Positions 43,557 through 52,483 of a stretch of 64,000 bases of DNA are shown here, in pieces. The first letter of the stretch is position 1, and every line of letters begins with the position of its first letter. This DNA comes from Acidobacteriota bacterium (GTDB lineage Bacteria; Acidobacteriota; Terriglobia; UBA7540): contig JAKAWG010000004.1 in assembly GCA_021817045.1 (NCBI GenBank), positions 59,844-123,843 on the forward strand, written 5' to 3'. The position numbers and the translations under genes were made by a program. The notes below the pieces were generated by a model. That model saw nothing but the letters and a program-made list of their open reading frames with translations. It searched no databases and had not been told where the DNA came from.

Positions 43557-43964
43557 TTACTGGGTGCGGCGGCTGATGCGGCTCAGATAGGATGGAGAGA
43601 TGCGCACAAGAGCGTTCTGCGCCGGCGAGCCGGATTCGGGCGGGTGTTCTACAAATTCCTTGCGGACGTAATCCACGAAGGCTTTCATTTCCCGCTCGAT
43701 CTCCCCCATGCGTTTGCGCATGTTGAGAATGATCTCGACTCCAGCCAAATTCACGCCCAACTCGCGCGTGAGCTTGAGAATCACTTCGAGCTGTTCCAGA
43801 TCTTCCTCGGTGTAAAAGCGGGTGTTGCCTTCGCTGCGCGAAGGCCTAAGCAGGCCTTCACGCTCGTAAAGACGGAGCGTTTGCGGGTGCAGGCTGTACA
43901 TCTCCGAAACAGCGCTGATCATGTAGCCCGCTTTCCCTCGCTTTTTCTTGCCTCGCCGCGCCAT
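43557..43964 (-). CDS. hspR: MerR-family heat-shock regulator, HspR-like
   Basis: A 135-aa protein from the ATG at 43964; a TTG at 43976 is also in frame. YMISAVSEMYSLHPQTLRLYEREGLLRPSR is the MerR winged helix with the HspR-type Ser-x-HPQTLR, followed by NTRFYTEEDLEQLEVI and a coiled-coil dimerisation helix. HspR normally represses the dnaK operon, using DnaK as co-repressor. It is the last gene of dnaK - 73-aa orf - dnaJ - hspR, the position seen in actinobacteria, so autoregulation is expected. No convincing CTTGAGT-N7-ACTCAAG operator was found upstream of dnaK. Confidence 0.85.
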   Translation of the reverse strand: MARRGKKKRGKAGYMISAVSEMYSLHPQTLRLYEREGLLRPSRSEGNTRFYTEEDLEQLEVILKLTRELGVNLAGVEIILNMRKRMGEIEREMKAFVDYVRKEFVEHPPESGSPAQNALVRISPSYLSRISRRTQ

Positions 43965-44044
43965 GTCAATTGCCAATTTTTGATTTCAGATTTTGGATTT
44001 GAACATTACCCGCGAGCTCCGGCGTACGACAACCAATCTTCCGC

Positions 44045-45241
44045 CTACTGCCTTCTGCTCTTCGCATTCAGGTTCTTCCGCGGGTCTTCAGGGTTCAGAC
44101 GGGCAAGCTCGCGCAGCAATTCCTTGGTGCGCTCGTCGGCGACGCGCGGAACCACCACCTGAACCTCAATAAACTCGTCGCCTCGCAAGCGTCCTCCTTC
44201 GCCCCGCAGCGACGGCGCTCCTTTGCCTCTCAGCCGCAGCGTTTGCCCACTCTGAGTGCCTGGCGGAATCCGAATGACGCTCGGGCCGTCGAGCGTCGGA
44301 ACCTCTACTTTGGACCCTAATGCCGCTTCGGTGACGCTGACAGGAACTTTCACATAGATGTTGTCGCCTTTGCGCTCGAACAAAGGATGGCTCTCAACTT
44401 CAGTGACGATGAAGAGGTCGCCGCGCGGTCCGCCGTTGAGTCCCGCGTTGCCTTTGCCTGGCACGCGCACGCGCGACCCGTTATCAACGCCAGCCGGGAT
44501 GCGCACCTCAAAGGCTTCCGGCTTGCGGATCAGCCCAGCACCATCACACTGGGGACACTTAGGACGCCTCCGCCCCGTTCCGCCACAGTCCACGCAGGGA
44601 CCTGAAAAGCGCATTGCGCCCACTTGCCGCGCCACCTTGCCCGTCCCACCGCACGTCTTGCACGTTGTTGCAGGGCCGGGGCCGAACCCGGTTCCGTGGC
44701 ACGCCGTACACTCTTCGTTGCGCGCGACCGTCAGTCGCAGTTGCGTGCCGCTAATGGCATCCCAAAAACTCAGGTGGACGTGATGCTCAAGGTCGGACCC
44801 TCGCCGCGGTCCCTCATGCCGAGCCTCGCGCTCCCCACCGCGCGAAAAAATCTGCGAAAACAGGTCGCGAAAACCGCTGAATCCGCCTCGGCTTTCCTCT
44901 TGTTCTCCCGCAGGCTCGAAAGAGGAAAAGTCGAACCCAGAAAAGTCAAAACCGGGAGCCTCTGAAGCCGCTGCTTGCCCGCCCGGGCGGAAACCTTCGG
45001 GCGGAATGTTTTCGGCATAAAAGCCGTATTGGTCGTAGACCTTCCGCTTTTTCTCGTCACTCAGAATTTCATAAGCTTCGGAGATCTGCTTGAATCGCTC
45101 CTCCGCCGACTTGTTGCCTGGGTTTACGTCCGGATGGTATTTACGCGCAAGGTGACGGTAGGCTTTGCGAATAGCCTCCGGCTTGGCGTTGCGGTCTACA
45201 CCGAGAATCGCGTAATAGTCCTTCTGTGCCGTCGCTGGCAT
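44045..45241 (-). CDS. dnaJ: Chaperone protein DnaJ
   Basis: A 398-aa J-protein, co-chaperone of DnaK. The J domain covers about residues 7-75 with HPD in YHPDVN. A Gly/Phe-rich linker with repeated FSGFDFSS follows, then four zinc-finger repeats [24 protein letters not shown] and CPQCDGAG, and the two C-terminal substrate-binding beta domains. It is a type I DnaJ of slightly greater length than E. coli's. It follows the 73-aa orf by 102 bases and precedes hspR by 80. Confidence 0.93.
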   Translation of the reverse strand: MPATAQKDYYAILGVDRNAKPEAIRKAYRHLARKYHPDVNPGNKSAEERFKQISEAYEILSDEKKRKVYDQYGFYAENIPPEGFRPGGQAAASEAPGFDFSGFDFSSFEPAGEQEESRGGFSGFRDLFSQIFSRGGEREARHEGPRRGSDLEHHVHLSFWDAISGTQLRLTVARNEECTACHGTGFGPGPATTCKTCGGTGKVARQVGAMRFSGPCVDCGGTGRRRPKCPQCDGAGLIRKPEAFEVRIPAGVDNGSRVRVPGKGNAGLNGGPRGDLFIVTEVESHPLFERKGDNIYVKVPVSVTEAALGSKVEVPTLDGPSVIRIPPGTQSGQTLRLRGKGAPSLRGEGGRLRGDEFIEVQVVVPRVADERTKELLRELARLNPEDPRKNLNAKSRRQ

Positions 45242-45343
45242 GGGGGAAGTGGGTTTCCTGCCGGTGCGGACGCTCTAAGGCGCCACCTTTCGCCTTGAAC
45301 GGGGGGCGCTCGTCGAGCTGCCGCAGCACCGACGAATCCTGAT

Positions 45344-45565
45344 TCAGTTTTTGCTCAGCGCGGAGATGACGTTGAGGTGATCCGGGCAGTGTGAGGCCAT
45401 CCAAGCTTCGAGCTGCTCCCGAATCTCGCGCGCCATCGGGCTATCCATCTGCGGCTTATCGAGATGCACCTCGACGAATTGCCTCCACCTGCACCGAGGG
45501 CATTCCACTCCTACATGAGCCATGTGGACTACAGGCGTATTTTCCGTTACGGTCACATTTTCCAA
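45344..45565 (-). CDS. Small CxxC protein inside the dnaK operon
   Basis: A 73-aa protein with VECPRCRWRQ near residue 22 and a lone Cys-Pro in ASHCPDHLN near the end, so up to three cysteines and several histidines could bind one zinc. The last helix REIREQLEAWMASHCPDH is amphipathic. It sits between dnaK and dnaJ, 47 bases downstream of dnaK, where grpE might be expected in other bacteria, but it is far too small and unlike GrpE. I do not recognise it. A role in chaperone control is only suggested by position. Confidence 0.65.
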   Translation of the reverse strand: MENVTVTENTPVVHMAHVGVECPRCRWRQFVEVHLDKPQMDSPMAREIREQLEAWMASHCPDHLNVISALSKN

Positions 45566-45612
45566 GAGTCACCCCGACTTGCCATGGAATTGCCGCGCTT
45601 GCGCTTTGGCGC

Positions 45613-47556
45613 TCAGTTTTTCTTCTTGTCGTCCGAGTCGACGACCTCCGCGTCAATCACTTCTCCCTCGCCGGGCGATCCGCCCTGCCCGCCCGCCGAA
45701 GAGGAACTGGCCTTCGCGCTTTCATCGTGCGGCGCGGAAGAGGAACCGCCAGGCGCAGCCTGCTTGTACATCGCCTCCGCCAGCTTGTGCGACGCCTGAG
45801 TGAGCCGGTCAACTGCCGCCGTGATCCGCGAGGTATCGTTCCCCTGGATCTCTTTCTTCGCGTCTTCGATTGCCGCCTCGATGTTCTTCGCGTCGGCGTC
45901 GGAGATCTTGTCGCGATGCTCCTTGAGCGTTTTTTCGGTCGAGTACACCATGGCATCGGCACGGTTCTTGACTTCGATTTCCTCTTTGTGGCGCCGATCC
46001 TCGTCAGCGTGCGATTCAGCCTCCTTGGTCATGCGGTCGATTTCTTCCTTGCTGAGGCCGCTCGAAGACGTGATCGTAATCTTCTGCTCCTTGCTCGTGC
46101 CCAAGTCCTTCGCTGACACGTTCAGGATGCCGTTGGCATCAATGTCAAACGTCACTTCGATTTGCGGAACACCTCGCGGAGCGGGCGGAATGCCGACCAA
46201 GTGAAATTTGCCGAGCGTCCGATTGTCCCGCGCCATCGGCCGTTCGCCTTGGAGCACGTGAATCTCAACCGAGGTCTGGCTGTCCGCCGCAGTCGAGAAG
46301 GTCTCGCTCTTGCGTGTCGGAATAGTCGTGTTGCGCTGGATCAGGGCCGTCGAGACTCCGCCCAGCGTTTCGATTCCGAGCGTCAGAGGAGTCACGTCCA
46401 GCAAGAGCAAGTCTTTCACTTCTCCGCCCAGGACCCCTGCCTGCACGGCCGCCCCTACGGCCACAACCTCGTCCGGATTGACCCCCTTGTGGGGCTCCTT
46501 ACCAAGGAATAGATCGCGCACGATCTGCTGAACACGCGGGATGCGCGTCGAGCCGCCCACCAGCACCACTTCGTTAATCTTGTCAGGACCGATCCCTGCG
46601 TCCTGAAGCGCCTGCTTTACGGGCCCGACCGACCGCTGGAAAATGCTCTCACACATCTGCTCAAACCGCGCCCGCGTCAGCTTCAGCGACAAGTGCTTCG
46701 GTCCGGAAGCGTCTGCGGTGATGAACGGAAGATTGATCTCGGTCTCGAGTAGCGTCGAGAGCTCCATCTTCGCCTTTTCAGCCGCTTCCTTAAGCCGCTG
46801 CAACGCCATGCGGTCCTTGGAAAGGTCGATGCCTTGATCCTTGCGGAACTCCTCAACAATCCAATCAATCACCCGCTTGTCGATATCGTCGCCACCGAGG
46901 TGCGTGTCACCGTTGGTAGACTTAACTTCCACCACACCCTCGCCTACCTCCAGGATCGAGATATCAAACGTTCCGCCGCCGAAGTCGTACACAGCGATCG
47001 TCTCGTCCTTTTTCTTGTCCAGGCCGTAAGCCAGTGCTGCCGCGGTCGGCTCGTTAACGATTCGCAGCACCTCAAGGCCCGCGATGCGCCCGGCATCCTT
47101 AGTCGCCTGCCGCTGGCTGTCGTTAAAGTAAGCCGGCACAGTAATCACCGCTTGCGTGACCTTCTCACCGAGGTACTGATCGGCAGCGTCCTTCATCTTC
47201 TGGAGAATGAGCGCTGAAATCTCTGGCGGCGAATATTCCTTTCCCTGCGCCATGATCCGCACATCCGCATTCGGGCCCTCCGTCACCTTGTATGGAACGG
47301 TCTTGATCTCACCCTGGACCTCATTGAAGCGTCGACCCATGAATCTCTTGATTGAATAAACCGTATTTTCCGGATTCGTAATCGCCTGCCTTTTCGCCGT
47401 CTGGCCAACCAGCCGCTCTCCTGACTTTGTAAACGCCACGACAGACGGAGTCGTCCGGGACCCCTCGGGATTGGCAATGACGGTCGGTTCCCCGCCCTCC
47501 ATGACAGCCACTACCGAGTTTGTGGTACCCAGATCGATTCCGATAATCTTTCCCAT
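45613..47556 (-). CDS. dnaK: Chaperone protein DnaK
   Basis: A 647-aa Hsp70 starting at the ATG at 47556 ([14 protein letters not shown]). It shows the ATPase blocks [11 protein letters not shown] and [16 protein letters not shown], the linker [17 protein letters not shown], the substrate domain and the acidic tail [11 protein letters not shown]. Length is normal. It heads the minus-strand chaperone operon and has a GGAGAG site eight bases before the ATG. A strong sigma-70-like promoter lies 80-110 bases upstream. Regulation by HspR is likely. Confidence 0.97.
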   Translation of the reverse strand: MGKIIGIDLGTTNSVVAVMEGGEPTVIANPEGSRTTPSVVAFTKSGERLVGQTAKRQAITNPENTVYSIKRFMGRRFNEVQGEIKTVPYKVTEGPNADVRIMAQGKEYSPPEISALILQKMKDAADQYLGEKVTQAVITVPAYFNDSQRQATKDAGRIAGLEVLRIVNEPTAAALAYGLDKKKDETIAVYDFGGGTFDISILEVGEGVVEVKSTNGDTHLGGDDIDKRVIDWIVEEFRKDQGIDLSKDRMALQRLKEAAEKAKMELSTLLETEINLPFITADASGPKHLSLKLTRARFEQMCESIFQRSVGPVKQALQDAGIGPDKINEVVLVGGSTRIPRVQQIVRDLFLGKEPHKGVNPDEVVAVGAAVQAGVLGGEVKDLLLLDVTPLTLGIETLGGVSTALIQRNTTIPTRKSETFSTAADSQTSVEIHVLQGERPMARDNRTLGKFHLVGIPPAPRGVPQIEVTFDIDANGILNVSAKDLGTSKEQKITITSSSGLSKEEIDRMTKEAESHADEDRRHKEEIEVKNRADAMVYSTEKTLKEHRDKISDADAKNIEAAIEDAKKEIQGNDTSRITAAVDRLTQASHKLAEAMYKQAAPGGSSSAPHDESAKASSSSAGGQGGSPGEGEVIDAEVVDSDDKKKN

Positions 47557-47636
47557 AGTTCGCTCTCCTAGAACGTTGACCGGCTCGCCACCGGCCATCA
47601 AATTACTTCGATGCAGCACTCTTTTAGCTGGTTGCA

Positions 47637-47665
47637 ATAATAATTGTTTAGTGTAATTATGTCAA
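47637..47665 (-). promoter_or_regulatory. Sigma-70-type promoter of the dnaK operon
   Basis: On the minus strand TTGACA (47665-47660), a 17-base spacer and TATTAT (47642-47637). The -35 is perfect and the -10 matches 5 of 6. Transcription would start near 47630, leaving about 75 bases of leader before the dnaK ATG. Confidence 0.65.
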
Positions 47666-47701
47666 GGATAGATCTATCGTATTGAAAAATAACCTCATAC
47701 A

Positions 47702-49072
47702 ATGAAGCAATTTCGCAACCCCAGGCTTTCCATCTGGCAGTCCGCTGTAGACGAGGTTTTGGCACGTGATGCGCTTGCTGCGCAACCACAGGGCGTCGGT
47801 ACCGGCCGGCCTGCGGCCGATCACTCTACGGTATTGGAAACAAACGCTTTCTGCTCGGCAATGGACAGCGCCGCATCGCCTTTGCGCCGCGTCTCCGGCT
47901 GCAAGGTCGTACCCTTGCTGCGCAAGCTTTGGTCAGGCTGCCCGTTAAAGCTCAAGCGTATTTTGAGGAAAATCCTGCCGGAGAAGCCGGCAGCGCAGTG
48001 TTCGGCCTACGCGCTGAAGCTCGCCAAGGCAGCGATTCTGGGCGACCGTAAGCAATACGAGATCTACAAGGACGATTTCATGCGATTTGGTATTTGCGAT
48101 CTCCGCTATCTGGAAGCGGTTGAGAAGTATGTGGAATATTTCCAGGCGCAAGCCAAGAAGATTCCATATCGAGTGTATCGGAACCTGAGCGATTTCATCA
48201 TCGACGGCAAGCTGGCCGCCAAGGCGCGCGTGGCCATCATGGGTGACTGGGGCACGGGAGAAGAGGTGGCGCTGCGAGTGCTTCGTCAAATCGAAGCCAA
48301 AGAGCCAAACGTGGTCATTCACCTTGGCGACATCTACTACTCCGGAACCGAATTCGAAGACGAGCAATATTTCTATCGTCCGTGGAGGCAGATTTTGTCC
48401 CCTGGCATTCCGACTTTCAGCTTGTCGGGCAACCATGACATGTACTCTGGCGGCGTAGGCTATTACAAACTGATCGACCAGCTTGGCCAGCCCGCGAGCT
48501 ACTTCTGCTTGCGCAACGATCACTGGCAGTTCCTGGCCATGGATACGGGGCTGCACGATCACGATCCATCACGAAGTACGTCTTCGGCTACCTACCTTGA
48601 GGAGACTGAGGTTGCCTGGCACCAGGACAAGATCGACCACGCCGGCGACCGGCGCACAATCCTTCTATCTCATCATCAGCTCTTTACGGCCTATGAGGAC
48701 ATTGACGGCGAGGAAATCAATCTGCGGCTGCACCCGCAGGTCGCTGGCTGGCTGCCCAAAGTCGCGCTGTGGTTGTGGGGGCACGAGCACAACTTCGTTA
48801 TCTACGGCCCCTTCGCCGGCCTCGCGCGCGGACGCTGTCTCGGTCACGCCGCTTTCCCCGTCGCGGTAAATGAAATTCCCGCCTCGCCGCTGTTCAGCAA
48901 CGTGCCCGTTACCAGGAGCGACGCAAGTCGGAAAAGCATCGTGCTTGGAAGCATCAGCGGCCTCTATAATCACGGCTATGCGATCATCGACCTTGACGGT
49001 CCTGCGGCCACGGTCTCATATTTTCAGGACACTGACGAACACCTCCCGTTGTTTGTGGAGACAATCTCGTGA
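47702..49072 (+). CDS. Calcineurin-like metallophosphoesterase
   Basis: A 456-aa protein. The catalytic domain begins near residue 178: IMGDWGTG, VIHLGDIYYSG, LSGNHDMYSGG, LSHHQLF and LWGHEHNF carry the Asp, His and Asn ligands of the two-metal site. A 170-residue N-terminal region with basic and hydrophobic stretches and no recognised domain precedes it. No signal peptide is evident, so it is probably cytoplasmic. Substrate unknown; nucleotides, phosphoproteins or sugar phosphates are options. It is transcribed away from dnaK, with its ATG only 37 bases from the dnaK -35 box. Confidence 0.85.
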   Translation: MKQFRNPRLSIWQSAVDEVLARDALAAQPQGVGTGRPAADHSTVLETNAFCSAMDSAASPLRRVSGCKVVPLLRKLWSGCPLKLKRILRKILPEKPAAQCSAYALKLAKAAILGDRKQYEIYKDDFMRFGICDLRYLEAVEKYVEYFQAQAKKIPYRVYRNLSDFIIDGKLAAKARVAIMGDWGTGEEVALRVLRQIEAKEPNVVIHLGDIYYSGTEFEDEQYFYRPWRQILSPGIPTFSLSGNHDMYSGGVGYYKLIDQLGQPASYFCLRNDHWQFLAMDTGLHDHDPSRSTSSATYLEETEVAWHQDKIDHAGDRRTILLSHHQLFTAYEDIDGEEINLRLHPQVAGWLPKVALWLWGHEHNFVIYGPFAGLARGRCLGHAAFPVAVNEIPASPLFSNVPVTRSDASRKSIVLGSISGLYNHGYAIIDLDGPAATVSYFQDTDEHLPLFVETIS

Positions 49073-49159
49073 GGAAGCGCGCTGGAGATCTACCGCATCA
49101 GGGAACTGGGATTTGGAGGCGCTAGCCGCTCCGTCAGTGTGCGGCGGTAATTTCCAAAC

Positions 49160-49948
49160 TTACTCGGTGTAGAATCGCCAGCCGGCTTGCTTGATCGCCA
49201 TGCGGTAATCGTCCGACTGCATTTCCACGATTTTGCACATCTCATAAAGCCGCGAGCGCAGCGTGACCCCGTATTGGTTGAGCGCTTTCTCCGTATCGGG
49301 CACCGGCTCGCCGGAGGGCGAGCGGACTGCCGGCCGGGCCGACCCGTCGCCGAAGCGAAGCGTCGTGGTGATGAGCGTGACCTTCTTCGCGTTGTAGCGC
49401 GAGTTGACGACGTAGCCAAGCGTGTCCTTCACCCAATCGCTCGGATTGAGTGCGGCCAACTCGTCAAGCAGGAGGACCTCGGCGTCCAGCACAGGTTGCA
49501 GCACGCGCAGCTCGGAGGACTGCGAGATCGGATTGTAACTGTCCTGAATTTCCTTCAGTAGGTCGCGGAAGTCGTAAAACAGGCACCGGACGTTCTTCCG
49601 CAGCATCAGCTCGCGAATGACGGCGACCGCGAGGTGAGTCTTGCCCACTCCCGTAGGGCCGATGAAGAGCAGGCCAAAATCGGTGGGATACTCTTCAGCA
49701 AAACGCTGCGCGTAAAGTTTGGCCGCTTCGAGGAAGCGGTTCGCCTGGCCGCTCGCCCGATCTTTGCGGATGTCGAAGTTCTCAAACGCGCAGTGCTCGT
49801 AGCGGCAGGGAATGCGTGACTGCGCCAACAGTTGCTCGGTGAGGCTCGATGCAACGCACTCGCAGCGCACGACGCGCCGCACTCCTTCGTTTTCCACCGG
49901 CTTCCATCCGGTGCCTTCGCACTGTGGACACTCTTTCTTAGCAGCCAT
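49160..49948 (-). CDS. DnaC/IstB-like AAA+ ATPase with N-terminal zinc ribbon
   Basis: A 262-aa protein from the ATG at 49948, which has an AAGG site at good spacing (an ATG at 49954 is also possible). The N-terminus has CPQCEGTG and CECV, a four-cysteine zinc site. Walker A is GPTGVGKTHLA near residue 100, Walker B is LLLDELAAL, with sensor TTTLRFG after it. DnaC-type proteins load the replicative helicase; IstB proteins assist transposases. No istA or replication gene is adjacent, so a host helicase loader is the likelier reading. Confidence 0.85.
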   Translation of the reverse strand: MAAKKECPQCEGTGWKPVENEGVRRVVRCECVASSLTEQLLAQSRIPCRYEHCAFENFDIRKDRASGQANRFLEAAKLYAQRFAEEYPTDFGLLFIGPTGVGKTHLAVAVIRELMLRKNVRCLFYDFRDLLKEIQDSYNPISQSSELRVLQPVLDAEVLLLDELAALNPSDWVKDTLGYVVNSRYNAKKVTLITTTLRFGDGSARPAVRSPSGEPVPDTEKALNQYGVTLRSRLYEMCKIVEMQSDDYRMAIKQAGWRFYTE

Positions 49949-50026
49949 CACCATCCTTGGATTCTAAACCCGAATCCGCAACTTCGGGTGTGCGATTTGG
50001 CTTCAGCCCTCGGAATGCGGCAAGGC

Positions 50027-50090
50027 GAAGATTCTTCGCTTCACTCTGCCCAGAATGACGTCATTCCGAGCGCAGAGAGGAATCTGCTTG
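50027..50090. repeat. Complete REP-like palindrome
   Basis: Two inverted halves, GAAGATTCTTCGCTTCACTC then AGAATGAC, and GTCATTCCGAGCGCAGAG then GAATCT. This is the clearest copy of the dispersed family; partial copies are at 450, 8069, 35849 and 43433. All lie between genes. Confidence 0.65.
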
Positions 50091-50122
50091 TTCGCTATTG
50101 CCATCTGAGGGGCTCTTGCAAT

Positions 50123-50830
50123 TCAGTCATATCGGGCGTGTTGGCCGTCCCGGGAGAATAAGCTACGCAGCACTGGCAGGGAGACGCTGCAAAAATCGGA
50201 CTCTACCCGGTCCGCAGAAGTTCTTGCGCGCAACTGCTGAGCGGAAAAGGTGGAGGCGATCGCGACACACTTCATGCCTGCCGCCTTGACGGCCTCGACA
50301 CCCACGAAGGAATCTTCAAATGCGACGCAGGCCGCCGGCTGAACGCCGAGCTTTTCCGCCGTCTTCAAGTAGATCTCCGGGTGCGGCTTCGGCTTGTGGA
50401 CCTCATCGCCACTCATTACGGTCCGAAAAAAGGAGCGAAAGCGGAGGGCGTCCAGGATGAAGTCGATGTTCTCGCGGGTGGCCGAGCTCGCCACCGCCAT
50501 TGGCACGCGCGCCGCGGACAACTCGCGGATGAGCGTTTCCAGACCATCAAGAGGTTTGGCATGGGGACCAATCGCCTGCCGGAAGTTTTCTTCCAGCTCT
50601 TCTTCCAAACGATTCATTTCCTGCGCGCTCATTTCCGGTCCGAAGAAAAGACGGAAGATGTGATCGTTCCGCTGGCCGAGAATCTGCGCAGGCAGTGTTG
50701 CAGTGTCAAATGGAATGTGGCGCTTGGTCAGAAACTCAGCCCACTTCTCAACATGGAATGGGTTGCTATTCACCAATACACCGTCCATGTCAAAGATCAC
50801 GGCGGCGGGCGATTCCAATTTGTCGGGCAT
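50123..50830 (-). CDS. HAD-family hydrolase, beta-phosphoglucomutase-like
   Basis: A 235-aa protein. Motif I is VIFDMDGVLVNSNPFH (Asp-x-Asp), motif II VASSATRENIDF, motif III the lysine in DEVHKPKPHPEIY, and motif IV FEDSFVGVEAVKAAG. A helical cap stands between motifs I and II, as in beta-phosphoglucomutases and sugar-phosphate phosphatases. It acts in the cytoplasm on a phosphorylated sugar. The C-terminal 15 residues after CSVSLPVLR look poorly conserved and may be read into flanking repeat-like DNA. No operon partner. Confidence 0.85.
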   Translation of the reverse strand: MPDKLESPAAVIFDMDGVLVNSNPFHVEKWAEFLTKRHIPFDTATLPAQILGQRNDHIFRLFFGPEMSAQEMNRLEEELEENFRQAIGPHAKPLDGLETLIRELSAARVPMAVASSATRENIDFILDALRFRSFFRTVMSGDEVHKPKPHPEIYLKTAEKLGVQPAACVAFEDSFVGVEAVKAAGMKCVAIASTFSAQQLRARTSADRVESDFCSVSLPVLRSLFSRDGQHARYD

Positions 50831-50955
50831 TTCTCTCCACTAGGAATGGGAAATTATCCATTCTGAATTATGCGCGATGAACGCAAAAACGGGAAGAGAG
50901 GTAATTGAGTTCGGCGAGCGCCAGGCTCAGTTTGCACTTGGATCTTTTCAGCGTC

Positions 50956-51140
50956 TAATTTTTATAATGTTGCTTGTTTTCAATAACTTGGTGGGTTTCC
51001 AGACATCTCCCTAGCCCATGCTATCTTGCTTATTCTAAAACACATATATAATTTTCTTACAAAGGGATTGGCTTTGCTTTTGGGTTTGTTCGTCATAAGC
51101 AAATTTTAATGTTATTTGTTTTCATACACTTGGTGGGTTT
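50956..51140. repeat. Imperfect direct repeat pair, about 40 bases
   Basis: Copy 1 at 50956-50998 and copy 2 at 51101-51140 share ATTTT...AATGTT, TTGTTTTCA and ACTTGGTGGGTTT in the same order. About 100 bases lie between. Cause unknown; flanks of a lost insertion are possible. Confidence 0.6.
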
Positions 51141-51201
51141 ACGGGGCAAAAACGGCCCGTTAATTTCGTGAGAGGCGCCTAGCCTAGCGATTTTGTCAAC
51201 C

Positions 51202-51269
51202 GCCAACCACCCCTCGGTCCCCTCCTTAGAAAGGAGGGGACTCCCGCCGGTGCGAAAGGGGTGGTTGCC
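51202..51269. repeat. Nested double palindrome
   Basis: The outer arms AACCACCCCT (51205-51214) and AGGGGTGGTT (51257-51266) enclose the inner stem CCCCTCCTT (51219-51227), loop AGA, AAGGAGGGG (51231-51239). All arms pair perfectly. It could be a strong hairpin or a non-autonomous mobile repeat. Confidence 0.7.
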
Positions 51270-51446
51270 AGCTACGGCCCCGATCCCTCGGCATGCCATT
51301 TAGGCTGAGCGAAATTATTGTTGGGCCGATAGGGTGGAAGATGGCAAACCTCCAGGCCATAGGGCGCGAGGGGTCTAGTTACTTAATAGTACACAAGCCG
51401 ACAGCGATTGTCAAGGTGCGGTTGATTGCCAAGAATCGATTGAGTG

Positions 51447-51543
51447 GGTAGCGCAGAGTTTGCGTTTTTCAAACTCTGCGGTTCTTGGTTTGGAAACCAG
51501 CGAACAGCCGCAGAGTTTCTGGACGGCGAAACTCTGCGCTACC
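51447..51543. repeat. 97-bp element with perfect 15-bp terminal inverted repeats
   Basis: Termini GGTAGCGCAGAGTTT (51447-51461) and its exact complement (51529-51543). An inner pair, AAACTCTGCGG (51471-51481) and CCGCAGAGTTT (51508-51518), repeats the same core, so GCAGAGTTT occurs four times. This is MITE-like or REP-like. It ends in the GGTAGC signature. Confidence 0.7.
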
Positions 51544-51607
51544 TTGCTTTGCGCACCGAAGGCCACGTGTCGAGCCACCGTGATTGCCCCGTGCGGTACC
51601 GGAAGGA

Positions 51608-51634
51608 CGCGGACCACAAATTCGCTGGTCCGCG
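51608..51634. repeat. Hairpin with CGCGGACCA arms
   Basis: Perfect 9-bp arms (51608-51616 and 51626-51634) around a 9-base loop, followed by CTAC. It is nearly the same as the hairpin at 411-435. Confidence 0.65.
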
Positions 51635-51674
51635 CTACGCTGCTGGGCTGCTGGAAGGATACGGGAATGAAAAG

Positions 51675-51706
51675 CCCACGGCACAAACCCGGTGCCGCTA
51701 CCCGCT
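51675..51706. repeat. CCACGGCAC palindrome, copy 1 (overlaps gene end)
   Basis: Matches copy 2 at 52628-52662 except for a 3-base TGG gap. Its GGTAGC end, read on the minus strand, supplies the TAG stop of the 261-aa gene. Confidence 0.7.
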
Positions 51707-52483
51707 TCGGGCTACCAGAACAAGCACATCGTCCACCAGCGTGCCAAATTCTGGTATCGGACTTCTGAGCACTCTGGTGAGTTCGACCATGCGCTCTAAC
51801 TCTGCTCTTGAGCCCTTGAGATATGCCGCGATCTCCTTTGGGAAGAATAATCGGTACAGAAAGCAGATCGCGTTGAACGCCTCCAACACCTTTGCGAGCC
51901 ATAGATCGAAGCTCTCCGGAAGGTATCTTGGAACGTTGTCCCGTCCCTTCTGCAGGTCGTAAATGTCCAAACCTTGGGCGTGCGTCTGGAGCGATAAAAA
52001 CTCATAAACCGGCCCGAGCTTGTCGAGAATCGCAGATTCTTCCACATTAACCGCTTTATCTGCCCTCGACGCCAACGACCGGGCGAGGTCCAGCATCTTC
52101 GCTGGGGCGTTTCGCCGGCCGCGCCGCCACTGCTCGTAACGGTCATTGGGCTGTCCATAATGCTCCGAAAAAAACACGCCGTGCACGGCAATCTCGAACC
52201 ATGATCGGAGAATCGTGAGTGCTTGACGGAAAAAGCCTCCATAAGCGAGGTATATGGTTGCAAGCAGGTCGGTTTGTGTTTCCAGCCACAACTCCGCCAC
52301 GGGATGACCGGCTGGCAGCTCCGACCATAGCGCAAAATGCATCAACGAGTTTGCACTCACCACATGCATGAGAGCCAAGGTCTGTTGTGGTCTGTCGTTC
52401 AGCGCTCGGCGGCGGGCGCCATCTTCCGCGGAAGCATCCGTGAAGTACCAGTCAAAACTGGAGAAGGGGTCCTTATCTTCCAT
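51698..52483 (-). CDS. Unrecognised 261-aa protein
   Basis: No family recognised. It is an almost all-helical, soluble protein: ANSLMHFALWSELPAGHPVA, IYLAYGGFFRQALTILRSWFEIAVHG and NAICFLYRLFFPKEIAAYL look like amphipathic helices, and RYEQWRRGRRNAP is basic. The arginine followed by helices recalls HEPN or DUF5677-like helical bundles, but no catalytic motif is clear. The last codons and the TAG come from a palindromic repeat, so the native C-terminus may have been replaced. Direct copies of that repeat lie at its 3' end and 145 bases before its start. It lies in the accessory patch and may be a recently acquired gene; function unknown. Confidence 0.6.
   Translation of the reverse strand: MEDKDPFSSFDWYFTDASAEDGARRRALNDRPQQTLALMHVVSANSLMHFALWSELPAGHPVAELWLETQTDLLATIYLAYGGFFRQALTILRSWFEIAVHGVFFSEHYGQPNDRYEQWRRGRRNAPAKMLDLARSLASRADKAVNVEESAILDKLGPVYEFLSLQTHAQGLDIYDLQKGRDNVPRYLPESFDLWLAKVLEAFNAICFLYRLFFPKEIAAYLKGSRAELERMVELTRVLRSPIPEFGTLVDDVLVLVARSG

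Larger units (their letters stand above)
50831..51697. other. AT-rich, repeat-dense intergenic region
   Basis: About 870 bases without a gene. 50900-51130 is visibly richer in A and T than the rest of the window. It holds a 40-base direct repeat pair, a nested palindrome, a four-armed GGTAGC element and a CGCGGACCA hairpin, annotated separately. Likely acquired or rearranged DNA. Confidence 0.7.

Noticed and set aside
47640..47670. HspR operator (HAIR) upstream of dnaK
   Set aside because: Only CTTGAC resembles a half-site; the opposite half matches about 2 of 7 bases, so I do not call it.
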